Below, piece by piece: positions 15,434-24,242 of a DNA stretch of 43,245 nt. The position numbers and the translations under genes are program-made. This stretch comes from Acidimicrobiaceae bacterium. Its GTDB lineage: Bacteria > Actinomycetota > Acidimicrobiia > Acidimicrobiales > Aldehydirespiratoraceae. The DNA is taken from contig VYCM01000138.1 of assembly GCA_009843915.1 (NCBI GenBank), positions 1 to 43,245 on the forward strand, written 5' to 3'. Positions within the stretch are counted from its first letter, which is position 1, and each line of letters begins with the position of its first letter. The notes beneath the pieces were generated by a model, which saw only the letters and a program-made list of their open reading frames with translations, did not search any database and was not told the origin of the DNA.

Positions 15434-16747
15434 TCAGAAGCCTATGGACGGATCGATGAACTCATTGGTGTAGATGTCGGAGGCCTCAATGTCCTGAGGC
15501 ACGCCCTGGAGTACGTCCTTGAGCAACTGGGTGACCCGTTCCATGCGGGCGTCATCCATGTTCCCGACGATGTCGTCGGGGCCGTTACCGACGTTGCCGA
15601 GAGCCAGCGCCGTCGCCGACGAGTACTCCATCTGGCCCGGATACAACACCCAGAAGGACGCCAGGTCCTCAACGATCTGCAGGATCACCGCGTCGGTCGG
15701 ACCGGGATCGGCGTAGTGGTCGATCACTGCCTGCTGGAAGATCGGCACCACCAGCTCCAGGCAGGGACGCAGTTCTTCTAGAACGGCGGCCCGCACGACT
15801 AGCGGCTGGGCGTAGATCTCGAAGCCCGAGTCGTGGATGAGCAGGAAGTCCACCGGCTTGCCCCACTCCTCCAGCGCGTTCTCATACAGCCAAGGCTCGC
15901 TTGTGGCGAATCCCTGCTGGACGACGGCGCCGCCCTCGGCGACGAAACGGGCGGGGGATCCGTCGTAGGACGGGTCCACCTGGTCGGCGCGAAGGATGCC
16001 GGCATCCACCATGTAGTCGATGAAGACACCTCCGGCGAAGTAGACGACCGCGGCGTCCGACTGTCCGATGTCCTCGAAGCTGGAGAAGGAGTACGCCTCC
16101 GGGCTCCACATGAGGATCTGCGGGTTGGTGTCGAAGGGCGCAGCCACCGCGACAGTGGGGACGATGTCCCAGGCGGCGATCTGCTCGTCGGTGTTCACGT
16201 AACCGAAATGGATCCCCTGGTCCAGCTGCATCGTTGCCGTGGTGGGGGCGAAGCCGAGGTAGGGCCCGCCGGCTCGGATCTCAAGGTCGATTCCGGTCTC
16301 GAGCAACGGCCCGCGGTAGACGCCGTTCTCGGTGTCGAGTTCGCCCACGTCGCCGATCAGCCGGTAGGCGTAGCCGTGCTCGGGAGACGGGAACCAGTCG
16401 GTCTGCAGCACCAGCGGATTCGGGCACGCACCGGATAGGTCCACTGCCATCGGGTCACTCGACTCCTCCGCGGGCATCTCTTCCGCGGGCTCTGCATCGG
16501 CGGCAGGCTCCTCCACAGCGGCCTCTGCCTCGGTGGCGTCCTCAGCAGGGGCAGCCTCCTCAGCCGGCGCAGCCTCCTCAGCCGGGGCGGGCGCCTCCTC
16601 AACCTCCTCCGGGTCATCGCTTGGGGCGGGAGCCTCTTCAGCGGCTGGCGCTGGTTCGGCGGTCGGTTGTGGATCGTCGTCCGCGTCGTCACCGCAGGAC
16701 GCCGCAATCAGTGCTGCCACCGCGACGAGCAGAGCCAATCGCCTCAT
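15434..16747 (-). CDS. ABC transporter solute-binding lipoprotein (NMT1/SsuA-like)
   Basis: A 437-residue secreted lipoprotein. The signal peptide MRRLALLVAVAALIAASC ends in a lipobox with Cys18, predicting lipid attachment to the outer face of the membrane. A very acidic, Ala-Pro-Glu-rich spacer with repeated PAEEAA units runs from about residue 20 to 100. The binding domain then starts with PLVLQTDWFPSPEHGYAY, the opening typical of NMT1/SsuA-type binding proteins, a group that captures pyrimidines, sulfonates, nitrate and other small ligands. GAPYL-like and FGYVNTDEQ segments fit that fold. No permease or ATPase gene is present nearby, so the partners must be encoded elsewhere. AGGAGGG lies about 8 nt before the ATG, directly under a palindrome. 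Confidence 0.82.
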   Translation of the reverse strand: MRRLALLVAVAALIAASCGDDADDDPQPTAEPAPAAEEAPAPSDDPEEVEEAPAPAEEAAPAEEAAPAEDATEAEAAVEEPAADAEPAEEMPAEESSDPMAVDLSGACPNPLVLQTDWFPSPEHGYAYRLIGDVGELDTENGVYRGPLLETGIDLEIRAGGPYLGFAPTTATMQLDQGIHFGYVNTDEQIAAWDIVPTVAVAAPFDTNPQILMWSPEAYSFSSFEDIGQSDAAVVYFAGGVFIDYMVDAGILRADQVDPSYDGSPARFVAEGGAVVQQGFATSEPWLYENALEEWGKPVDFLLIHDSGFEIYAQPLVVRAAVLEELRPCLELVVPIFQQAVIDHYADPGPTDAVILQIVEDLASFWVLYPGQMEYSSATALALGNVGNGPDDIVGNMDDARMERVTQLLKDVLQGVPQDIEASDIYTNEFIDPSIGF

Positions 16748-16767
16748 GTTGTTCCCTCCTGGACCTA

Positions 16768-16798
16768 GTTCGATAGCACGAACTTTTTGCTATCAAAT
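16768..16798. promoter_or_regulatory. Candidate operator: nested inverted repeats upstream of the solute-binding protein gene
   Basis: AGTTCG (16768-16773) and CGAACT (16780-16785) form a perfect 6-bp inverted repeat with a 6-nt spacer. A second repeat overlaps it: TTCGATAGC (16770-16778) and GCTATCAAA (16790-16798), matching in 8 of 9 positions. The site lies just upstream of the ribosome-binding site on the minus strand. A weak minus-strand promoter, TTGAGA at 16815-16820 and TTTGAT at 16793-16798, would start transcription at the palindrome. A dimeric repressor such as the neighbouring XRE-cupin protein could bind here; that pairing is inference. Confidence 0.5.
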
Positions 16799-16895
16799 TT
16801 CACTTTAATCAAACTCTCAAAGACGCGCAAGAAGCGGTCTGACAGGTGGCAGACCAACGCGTCTCGCTGGCTGGCACCGGTCGCGGCTTAGGGGT

Positions 16896-17468
16896 TCAAC
16901 TACCGCGATTGTCGTCCCGGGCCGTGATCAAGTAGGCAATTGCCTCCTCCTCGCCGACCCTGCGAGATCGATGAGGCACACGGCCGTCGTAACAGATGCA
17001 GTCCCCGGCCCGCAGCTCGATGACTTCGCCGTCTATGTCCTTCTCGATCACTCCCTGAACTACCAGCAACAGTTCTTCACCGGGATGCTCGTAGTACTTC
17101 CCGAAGCTCTTCGGAACTCCCCGGAACTCCAGCGCCGTCAGCGACCTGGCGTCGCGCACCAGTGATCGCGCCGTGCCCGCAGCCTGGTCGGTGTCATGGT
17201 CGAGGTCACGGGGATCGTTGCGGCGGACCAGCGAATAGGGCTTTGTCTCCTCGGTCGACAGCAGCGCCTGAGCGGTCGTGCCCAATGTGCGAGCCACCCG
17301 GTGGAGTGAGGTGATCCGGGGTCGGGCCAAACCCCGCTCCAACTGGCTGAGGAACGACGGGGAGAGCTCTGCCTTGGCGGCCAGTTCCTTGAGAGACAAC
17401 CCCGCCCTCGTCCGCCGGTCGCGGATCTGCCGGCCTAGGGCAACGTCGAGGTCTCGCAGTTCGCTCAT
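16896..17468 (-). CDS. XRE-family transcriptional regulator with C-terminal cupin domain
   Basis: A 190-residue regulator in two parts. Residues about 10-65 form an XRE helix-turn-helix (LGRQIRDRRTRAGLSLKELA, then LSPSFLSQLERGLARPR). Residues about 105-180 form a single cupin barrel with HPGEELLLVVQG, ELRAGDCICYDGRVPH and a His pair. This architecture, in which the cupin senses a small metabolite, commonly controls an adjacent catabolic operon. Here the gene is first in line on the minus strand, followed after 148 bp by the binding protein, the oxygenases and the deaminase. The ATG at 17468 lacks a clear ribosome-binding site or -10 hexamer. The 133 bp between it and the AddB-like gene hold nothing else I can name. 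Confidence 0.9.
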   Translation of the reverse strand: MSELRDLDVALGRQIRDRRTRAGLSLKELAAKAELSPSFLSQLERGLARPRITSLHRVARTLGTTAQALLSTEETKPYSLVRRNDPRDLDHDTDQAAGTARSLVRDARSLTALEFRGVPKSFGKYYEHPGEELLLVVQGVIEKDIDGEVIELRAGDCICYDGRVPHRSRRVGEEEAIAYLITARDDNRGS

Positions 17469-17589
17469 TGGACGGCGCCGATCGAGATGTCAGGACGTAG
17501 CGGCCAGAAGGTCATCGGCCCGAAACCATACAAGCCGCCGGAGCACAGCCGCTCTCCATCAAGCCGGGACCAATGTCTCAGAGCCGTTC

Positions 17590-17595
17590 TAGGGT
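17590..17595 (+). promoter_or_regulatory. -10 element of a leaderless promoter (TAGGGT)
   Basis: TAGGGT ends exactly 6 nt before the GTG at 17602 and no ribosome-binding site separates them. This supports the GTG as the start of the helicase-nuclease operon. Confidence 0.55.
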
Positions 17596-17601
17596 GCGGG
17601 C

Positions 17602-20600
17602 GTGACTGTTGATCTGGTGACCACGGGTTACGGCCCGCCTGCCCATGAGGCGCTGGCGACGGCTGTGGCACGAGCCAAGGGCGACGATCCGCTCGCCCCG
17701 GTCACCGTCGTCGTGCCCAACCACTACGTGGGTCTGGCGGCCCGCCGGGCGCTGGGCCGCCGCACACACAACGGCACCAGGGGGACTGCCGCCGTCGCCT
17801 TCCACACCGCCTACGACCTAGCCGAGCGCCTCGGAGGGGCCGAGATGGCCGCCGAGGGGCGCCGGGGAGTGACCATGACCGTCATCGCCGCCGCGGTCCG
17901 CACCGTGCTGCGGCGCGATCCCGGGCACTTCCGGGGCGTGGAGACCCATCCGGCCACCGAGCGGGCCCTCACCCGAGCCCACCGCGAGCTGTCCGAACTC
18001 GGCGACGGGCAGCTCCGGGCGCTGGCTGCGCAGTCGCCGCGGGCTGCCGATGTGGTGAGGATCCACCAACAGGTCGCGGCCAACCTCGAAGCAGACTTCA
18101 GCAACGAGCAGCAGCTCTCGCGAGCCGCGGTCGCGGCGGTGCGGGCCGATCCGTACGCCGTGGCGCGCCAGCTCGGGCCGATGATCGTGTTCCTGCCACA
18201 GAGGATCACGGACAGCCAGGCAGGCCTGCTGCGAGCGGTCGGCGAGGCGACGGACACGACGATCGTCGCGGGCGCGACAGGCGCCGAGGACGCCGACGCT
18301 GCGGTGGTCACCTCGGTTGGCAGGCTCGGCGCCGAGCTCGACGCCCCGGCACGGCGGGGCGGGCGTGCCGGGGCGTCGGCCACGGTGGAGGCCCTCAGCG
18401 TCTCCGACGCCGACGACGAAGTGCGCCACGCCGTACGGGCGGTGGTCGACGCGGCCCGAGCCGGCACCCCCCTGGGGCGATGCGCCATCGCCTACGGCGT
18501 CGAGAGCCCCTACGTGCGCCTGATCAGCGATGCGCTCGACGCGGCCGGCATCCCGCGCTGCGGCGCCACCTCCCGAACGGTGGAGACGTCGCTGCTGGGG
18601 CGGTCGCTGCTGGACATGCTTGCGCTGAGAGACCGCGGATTCTCCCGGCGCGTCGTGATGGCCTGGCTGGCCGGCGCCCCGGTGAGCGTCAGACGGCCTG
18701 ACCCCGATGCCGGTGAGCCCGACGGCGAGGCCGGTGGCGACGGTCCGGCGGCTCGCTACAGATGGCAGGGAGTGCCGAGCGCGGCATGGGAGCGGGAGGC
18801 CCGAGCTGCCCGGGTGGAGTCCGGAATCGACAGCTGGAGGCGCAGGCTCACCCGGTACGCCGAGGACTGCACCGCCGAGGCTGATCATCACGCTGCCGAC
18901 GAGGAGCAGGCATGGCGCGGCGACCGGCACCGGCGCAGCGCCGAGCGCTCGCTGGAGCTGCTGAGCTTCGTCGAGCAGCTCCACGCCGACCTGGATCCCC
19001 GCCCGGCGCCGCGCACCTGGGCCGAGCTGGCCGGCTGGTGCCAGAAGCTGATCCAGAAGTACCTCGGCGGGCGACTGCGCCGGAGCTGGCCGGACGAGGA
19101 GCGGCAGATGGCCGAGCGGGTGGACCGCGCCGTCAGCCGTCTCGGAGACCTCGACGGCACCGACGACGAACCCTCGGTGGCCGCCTTCGGGCGGGCGCTT
19201 CGGCTCGAGTTGGAGGGTGCCGCGCACCGTCACGGGCGCCTCGGCGCCGGCGTGCTGGTCGGCCCGGTCGGCCTGGCGCTCGGGGTGGAGCTCGACCTGG
19301 CCGTCGTGTGCGGCATGGCCGAGGGAACCTTCCCCGCCCGCCGCAACGACGACGCCCTGCTGCCGGACCGCGAGCGGCTGGTGGCCGGCGGCGACCTGCC
19401 CACCAGAGCCGACCGTCCCGGAGACGACCACCGGGGCCTGCTGGCGGTGGTGGACGCCGCGGGGCGGTCGCTGCTGCTGCATCCCCGCGGCGACCTGCGC
19501 CGGGCCGCGGACCGGTCGCCGAGCCGGTGGCTGACGGAGGAGGCGGGCGCGGCCGACCCTGTTCCGTCGTTCGTGGCCGGGCTGCGGCGCACCGGGTTCC
19601 CGGCCCACGCCCAGGAGTACGACACCCGGTGCGTGCTCGACTGGCACGACGCCCGCACCCACACCGCGAGCCCCTGGCGCGCGCTTGCCCGGATTCCAGG
19701 TGTGCGACAGCGTCCAGAGCTGCTGCGGGGCATCGAGCTGCGCCGGGCCCGCATGTCGTCGAGGCTCACCCGCTTCGACGGCAACCTTCCGGCCGGCGAC
19801 CTCCGGGGGGCCGTTCTGGCGCACCCGGCCGGCGGCCGCGAGACGACCTCCGCCTCGCGGCTGGAGATGTGGGCCGGGTGCCCCCACGCCTACTTCATGC
19901 GCTACGTCCTGCGGGTCGAGGCCATCGACGACGCCGACGACGAGCATCGCATCAGCCCGCTGGAGCGTGGCAGCCTCGTGCACCGGATCCTCGAGCGCTG
20001 GCTGGCCGAAGCCATCGCCGAGGGCGCTGTGCCCAAGCCCGGGGCGCGCTGGCCCGAGTCTTGGCGGACCCACCTGCTCGCCGTCGGGGAGCAGGAGTGC
20101 GACCGGCTGGCGGCGCGGGGCCTGGTCGGGCGCAGGCTCTACTGGGCGCACGACCGCCGCCAGATCCTCGCCGACCTCGTCCGCTTCCTCGACTTCGACG
20201 ACGAGCAGCGCGCCCGCTACCGATCGCAGCCCGCGGCGGTGGAGCTCGGCTTCGGAATGCCGCACAGCGCGAGCGGCCCCGTCGGCGTCGAGATCGGAGA
20301 CGGGAGGTCGATGAGCGTTCGGGGGTCGATCGACCGGGTCGACGCGACCCCGCACGGCGGCCTGCTGGTGGTCGACTACAAGACGGGCTCGGCCCGCGCC
20401 TACGAGAAGCTCGGCGCCGACGACCCGACACTGGGAGGCCACCGTCTCCAACTCGTCCTCTACGATCTCGCGGCTCGCAGCATGCTCGGCATCGCGGACA
20501 CCGCCGACGGGCACGGCGCCTACTGGTTCGTGTCGACCAAGGGACAGTTCAGCGATATCGGCTACGCCACCAACGCCGCTCGCCGGCAGGTCCTCAAGGC

Positions 20601-20841
20601 GGTGAACGCCATCGTCGACGGGGTCGGTGACGGCCTGTTCCCGCTGCACCCCGACGAGCCGGTGTGGAGGCCGTGGGTCCCGTGCGGCTACTGCGACCCC
20701 GACGGCATGGGTACTCGTGACCAATGGCGCGACTTCCAGCGCAAGCGTGACGATCCGGCTCTGGCCCGCTACCTCGACCTCGTGGATCCCGGCCGCGAAC
20801 GCTCCCAGGCCCCCCAGCGCGCCGAGGGAGCGCCGCGATGA
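17602..20841 (+). CDS. AddB-like subunit: inactivated helicase with PD-(D/E)XK nuclease
   Basis: A 1079-residue partner of the AddA-like protein encoded next. The C-terminus is a RecB-family nuclease: GVEIGDGRSMSVRGSIDRVD precedes LVVDYKTG (D925-Y-K927), the DYK active-site motif. Three cysteines sit where AddB proteins carry an iron-sulfur staple, C760 in AGCPHAYF and C1028/C1031 in PCGYCDP, but the expected fourth, six residues after C1031, is Gly. The N-terminus reads VTTGYGPPAHEAL where AddB usually has a GxGKT Walker A loop, so ATP binding is probably lost. Together the pair should resect double-strand breaks for recombination. The four-base ATGA overlap at 20838-20841 couples it to the next gene. 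I call it AddB-like rather than AdnA because it lacks an intact motor. Confidence 0.85.
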   Translation: MTVDLVTTGYGPPAHEALATAVARAKGDDPLAPVTVVVPNHYVGLAARRALGRRTHNGTRGTAAVAFHTAYDLAERLGGAEMAAEGRRGVTMTVIAAAVRTVLRRDPGHFRGVETHPATERALTRAHRELSELGDGQLRALAAQSPRAADVVRIHQQVAANLEADFSNEQQLSRAAVAAVRADPYAVARQLGPMIVFLPQRITDSQAGLLRAVGEATDTTIVAGATGAEDADAAVVTSVGRLGAELDAPARRGGRAGASATVEALSVSDADDEVRHAVRAVVDAARAGTPLGRCAIAYGVESPYVRLISDALDAAGIPRCGATSRTVETSLLGRSLLDMLALRDRGFSRRVVMAWLAGAPVSVRRPDPDAGEPDGEAGGDGPAARYRWQGVPSAAWEREARAARVESGIDSWRRRLTRYAEDCTAEADHHAADEEQAWRGDRHRRSAERSLELLSFVEQLHADLDPRPAPRTWAELAGWCQKLIQKYLGGRLRRSWPDEERQMAERVDRAVSRLGDLDGTDDEPSVAAFGRALRLELEGAAHRHGRLGAGVLVGPVGLALGVELDLAVVCGMAEGTFPARRNDDALLPDRERLVAGGDLPTRADRPGDDHRGLLAVVDAAGRSLLLHPRGDLRRAADRSPSRWLTEEAGAADPVPSFVAGLRRTGFPAHAQEYDTRCVLDWHDARTHTASPWRALARIPGVRQRPELLRGIELRRARMSSRLTRFDGNLPAGDLRGAVLAHPAGGRETTSASRLEMWAGCPHAYFMRYVLRVEAIDDADDEHRISPLERGSLVHRILERWLAEAIAEGAVPKPGARWPESWRTHLLAVGEQECDRLAARGLVGRRLYWAHDRRQILADLVRFLDFDDEQRARYRSQPAAVELGFGMPHSASGPVGVEIGDGRSMSVRGSIDRVDATPHGGLLVVDYKTGSARAYEKLGADDPTLGGHRLQLVLYDLAARSMLGIADTADGHGAYWFVSTKGQFSDIGYATNAARRQVLKAVNAIVDGVGDGLFPLHPDEPVWRPWVPCGYCDPDGMGTRDQWRDFQRKRDDPALARYLDLVDPGRERSQAPQRAEGAPR

Positions 20842-23800
20842 CCGCCGCGACATCGCCGCTCGCCGACCAGGCGGCCCGCGACCGGATCGCATCCGACCTC
20901 GGCAGCACGCTGTTCGTGGAGGCCGGCGCGGGTTCGGGCAAGACCCGGGCGCTGGTCGAGCGGGTTATCGCGCTGATCGGGTCCGGCGTGGCTATGGAGA
21001 ACATCGCCGCCATCACCTTCACCGAGAAGGCCGGCGCCGAGCTGCGGGACCGGATCCGGGACCGGCTGCACAGCCCCGACGTTCAAGGCGCCCTGGGGGC
21101 GGACTTGGCGGAGGCCGCGCTCCGGCAACTCGACGGCGCCGCGGTGGGAACGCTGCACTCCTTCGCGCAGAGGCTGCTGAGCGAGCATCCCGTGGAGGCG
21201 GGGCTGCCGCCCAGCGTCGAGGTGCTCGACGACATCGGCTCCCAGATCGAGTTCGACCTCCGCTGGCGCGACTTTCTCGACGTGCTCCTCGACGAGCCCG
21301 CCATGGGACCGACATTGCTGGGACTCGAAGTGCAGGGTGTGTCGCTCAAGCAGATCCGGGCACTGGCCGTGCAGCTGAACGAGAACTGGGATCGCCTCGA
21401 GGACTGGGACTTCCAGCACGAGCCCGACCTTCCGCCGGTAGATGTTACCGAGGCCCTCAGGGCGCTCGACCTGCTGGTCGGCGTCCGCGCCTTCTGCATG
21501 GACCCCGACGACAAGCTCCTGGCCCGCATCGACACGATCGCCAAGCTCCGCAGCCGGCTGCTGGCTGTGGCCGGCGAGGCTGCCCCCACCGACCGCGTCG
21601 CGGCCGACCGCACCGACCGGATCGAGGCGCTGCTGGCCCTGCAGCGGGAATGCAAGGGCACCAATCTCGGCAAGGCCGGCAGCTGGGACGGCCAGGCTCA
21701 GAACGCCCGCGACGGCATCAAGCGCCTGAAGGCGGTCTGCGAGCGCACGCTCCGAACGGCTGCGGAGGCTGCGTTGAGGCGCCTCGTGGCCCGGCTGGCC
21801 ACCTTCACGCTGAGCGCCGCAGAGGAGCGGCGGGCCCGGGGACGCCTCGAGTTCCACGATCTGCTGGTTCGGGCCCGCCAGGTGCTGCGCCACGACACCC
21901 ACGGACCGGCGGTGCGGGCGGCGTTGCGCGACCACTACCGGTGCCTACTCGTCGACGAGTTCCAGGACACCGACCCGATACAGGTCGAGCTGGCTGCACT
22001 TCTGGGCTGCGGCGACCTCGCCCCGGCCAGCGCCGGATGGGCTGAGATGGTCCCCGATCCGGGCCGCCTGTTCTTCGTCGGCGACCCCAAACAGTCGATC
22101 TACCGCTTCCGTCGAGCCGACATCGCCACCTTCCTGGAGGCCCGCGACTGGACGAGCGACCAGGACCGGGGCCGGATCGAGGGTCTGGCGACCAACTTCC
22201 GCTCGGCGCGACCGATCATCGACTGGGTCAACGCCGTGTTCGGAAAGCTGATCCAGCCGGTGGAGGGCAGCCAGCCCGAGTACGCGCCGCTGGGCGCGGT
22301 CCGCAAGCCGGTCTCGCGGGGGCCTGCGGTGACGGTCCTAGGCACGCAACCGATCAAGATCGAGGGCCGGGCCTTCGCCGCCGAGCTGCGCCGGCGGGAG
22401 GCCGAGTCGGTCGCGCAGGCCGTGGCCGCCGCCCTGCGGGACCGATGGGATGTCGATGGGGGGTCACCGGCCGAGCCGGCGCCCCGGCCGGCCCGGCTGG
22501 GGGACGTCGCCATCCTCATCCCGTCCCGGCTCAGCCTGGGCGCCCTCGAGGACGCCCTCGACGCAGCCGGGATCCCCTACCGGGCTGAGTCCTCCTCGCT
22601 GGTGTACAGCACCCGCGAGGTGCGAGACGTGCTATCGGCCCTTCAGGCTGTGGCCGACCCCACCGACGAGCTGGCCCTGGTCGCCGCCCTGCGGTCCCCG
22701 CTCTACGGCTGCGGCGACGACGACCTGGCTCACTGGCGCCTGGCCTTCCGGGGCAGGTTCTCGCTGCTTGGCAGGCTGCCCGAGGACGCGCCGGCGGACC
22801 ACCCGGTGGCCGAGGGGATCGCCCACCTTGCCGAGCTCCACCGGGCGAAACGCTGGACCAGCCCGCCTGCCCTGATAGACCGGCTGGTGCGCGAGCGCGG
22901 CGCCTTCGAGACCGCGGTGGCCGGCGGGAGGCCGCGCGACGTGTGGAGGCGGCTCAGGTTCGTGATCGACCAGGCCCGAGCCTGGGCCGACGCCGGCGGC
23001 ACCAACCTGCGCGACTACATGGCATGGGCCCGGCTGCAGGGCGCCGACAACGCCCGAGTGACCGAGACGATCCTGCCCGAGACCGACGACGACAGCGTGC
23101 GCATCCTCACCGTGCACGCCGCCAAGGGCCTCGAGTTCCCCGTCGTGGTGCTGTCGGGCATGACCACCAGGCTCAGCGCTCCCGCCCGCGGGCCGTCGGT
23201 GGCCTTCGACGCATCGGGAGAGCCGGTGGTGAGGATGCGGGGAGGGATCGAGTCCGAGAACTACGAGGCGTGGAAGCCGATCGACGAGCAGATGGACGCC
23301 CATGAGCGCCTCCGGCTGCTGTACGTCGCCTGCACCCGGGCCCGCGACCACTTGGTGGTGAGCCTGCATCGCAGGGATCCCGGCGAGACCGGCAAGAAGG
23401 AGAACTCCGCGGCATGGGCTCTGGCCGACGCGGGCGCGGCTGAGGCCGGGGCTGTGGACGGCTCGACCTTCCTCGGCCCGGCCGACGAGGGGGTAGCCCC
23501 GACCGACAGCCGGCCCGCTCCGGCGGAGCCACAGCGGACTCCGCTGCCCGAGCGCGGCCAGTGGGAGGACGAGCGCGACCACTGCCTGGCGCGGGCCGCG
23601 GTGCCGCTGGCGGTATCGCCCACTGCGCTGTCAGCCGGCGACGGCGGGGCGGCGGCCGACGATCCCGGCCTGAACAAGGACCCCGACGATTCCGAGCAGC
23701 CCCCCTGGAGCAAAGGGCGCTACGGCACCGCCGTAGGTCGGGCGGTGCACGGCGTGCTCCAGGACGTCGACCTGTCCACCGGCGAGGGTCTCGAAGCCTT

Positions 23801-24242
23801 GGCCGATCGGCAGGCCGCGGCCGAGGGTGTCAGCGGTCGATCCAGGATTGTGGCCGGCCTAGCCCGGGCCGCGCTCGACACCGCGGTGGCCCGCGAGGCT
23901 GCCTACTCCCAGCACTGGCGGGAGCTGTTCGTGGCCGCGCCGTTCGGGCAGCGCCTGGTCGAGGGATACGTCGACCTCGTCTACCGCGGTGCTGACGGGC
24001 TGGTGGTGGTCGACTGGAAGACCGACAGGCTCGCGGGCGACGACGGCGTCGACGCCAAGCTGGCCCGCTACCGCCTCCAGGGCGCGGCCTACGCGGCCGC
24101 CCTGGAGGCAGTCACCGGCGAGCCGGTAGCTCGCATGGTGTTCGTGTTCCTCGACCGGGCCGGAGCGATCGAGGCCGAACTCCACGACCTGCGGGCCGCG
24201 GTGGACGAGGCGAAAGCGGCTGCTGCCGGTCTCAGCGGCTGA
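20838..24242 (+). CDS. AddA-like UvrD-family helicase/nuclease
   Basis: A 1134-residue superfamily-1 helicase with nuclease domain. Helicase motifs appear in order: Walker A VEAGAGSGKTRALVERV (about 28-44), FTEKAGAEL, LLVDEFQDTDPIQ (Walker B), FFVGDPKQSIYRFRRAD, TNFRS, ILTVHAAKGLEFPVVVLS, and YVACTRARDHL. The C-terminal nuclease carries EGYVDLVYR and LVVVDWKTD (D1059, K1061), the Asp/Lys pair of RecB-type nucleases. With its partner it would unwind and degrade broken ends to prepare single strands for RecA. The start overlaps the upstream stop by ATGA. The last 11 bases overlap the 3' end of the opposing marR gene. Confidence 0.92.
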   Translation: MTAATSPLADQAARDRIASDLGSTLFVEAGAGSGKTRALVERVIALIGSGVAMENIAAITFTEKAGAELRDRIRDRLHSPDVQGALGADLAEAALRQLDGAAVGTLHSFAQRLLSEHPVEAGLPPSVEVLDDIGSQIEFDLRWRDFLDVLLDEPAMGPTLLGLEVQGVSLKQIRALAVQLNENWDRLEDWDFQHEPDLPPVDVTEALRALDLLVGVRAFCMDPDDKLLARIDTIAKLRSRLLAVAGEAAPTDRVAADRTDRIEALLALQRECKGTNLGKAGSWDGQAQNARDGIKRLKAVCERTLRTAAEAALRRLVARLATFTLSAAEERRARGRLEFHDLLVRARQVLRHDTHGPAVRAALRDHYRCLLVDEFQDTDPIQVELAALLGCGDLAPASAGWAEMVPDPGRLFFVGDPKQSIYRFRRADIATFLEARDWTSDQDRGRIEGLATNFRSARPIIDWVNAVFGKLIQPVEGSQPEYAPLGAVRKPVSRGPAVTVLGTQPIKIEGRAFAAELRRREAESVAQAVAAALRDRWDVDGGSPAEPAPRPARLGDVAILIPSRLSLGALEDALDAAGIPYRAESSSLVYSTREVRDVLSALQAVADPTDELALVAALRSPLYGCGDDDLAHWRLAFRGRFSLLGRLPEDAPADHPVAEGIAHLAELHRAKRWTSPPALIDRLVRERGAFETAVAGGRPRDVWRRLRFVIDQARAWADAGGTNLRDYMAWARLQGADNARVTETILPETDDDSVRILTVHAAKGLEFPVVVLSGMTTRLSAPARGPSVAFDASGEPVVRMRGGIESENYEAWKPIDEQMDAHERLRLLYVACTRARDHLVVSLHRRDPGETGKKENSAAWALADAGAAEAGAVDGSTFLGPADEGVAPTDSRPAPAEPQRTPLPERGQWEDERDHCLARAAVPLAVSPTALSAGDGGAAADDPGLNKDPDDSEQPPWSKGRYGTAVGRAVHGVLQDVDLSTGEGLEALADRQAAAEGVSGRSRIVAGLARAALDTAVAREAAYSQHWRELFVAAPFGQRLVEGYVDLVYRGADGLVVVDWKTDRLAGDDGVDAKLARYRLQGAAYAAALEAVTGEPVARMVFVFLDRAGAIEAELHDLRAAVDEAKAAAAGLSG

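Noticed and set aside
16480-16660. Short repeated units that at first look like a CRISPR or microsatellite array
   Set aside because: The repeats are codon-level copies of Ala-Pro-Glu runs in the spacer of the binding lipoprotein; there are no constant repeats with unique spacers.
17818-20892. Open frame of over 1000 codons on the minus strand opposite the AddB-like gene
   Set aside because: The plus-strand frame has nuclease motifs, a promoter hexamer and an ATGA link to the next gene; the minus-strand translation has no family motif.
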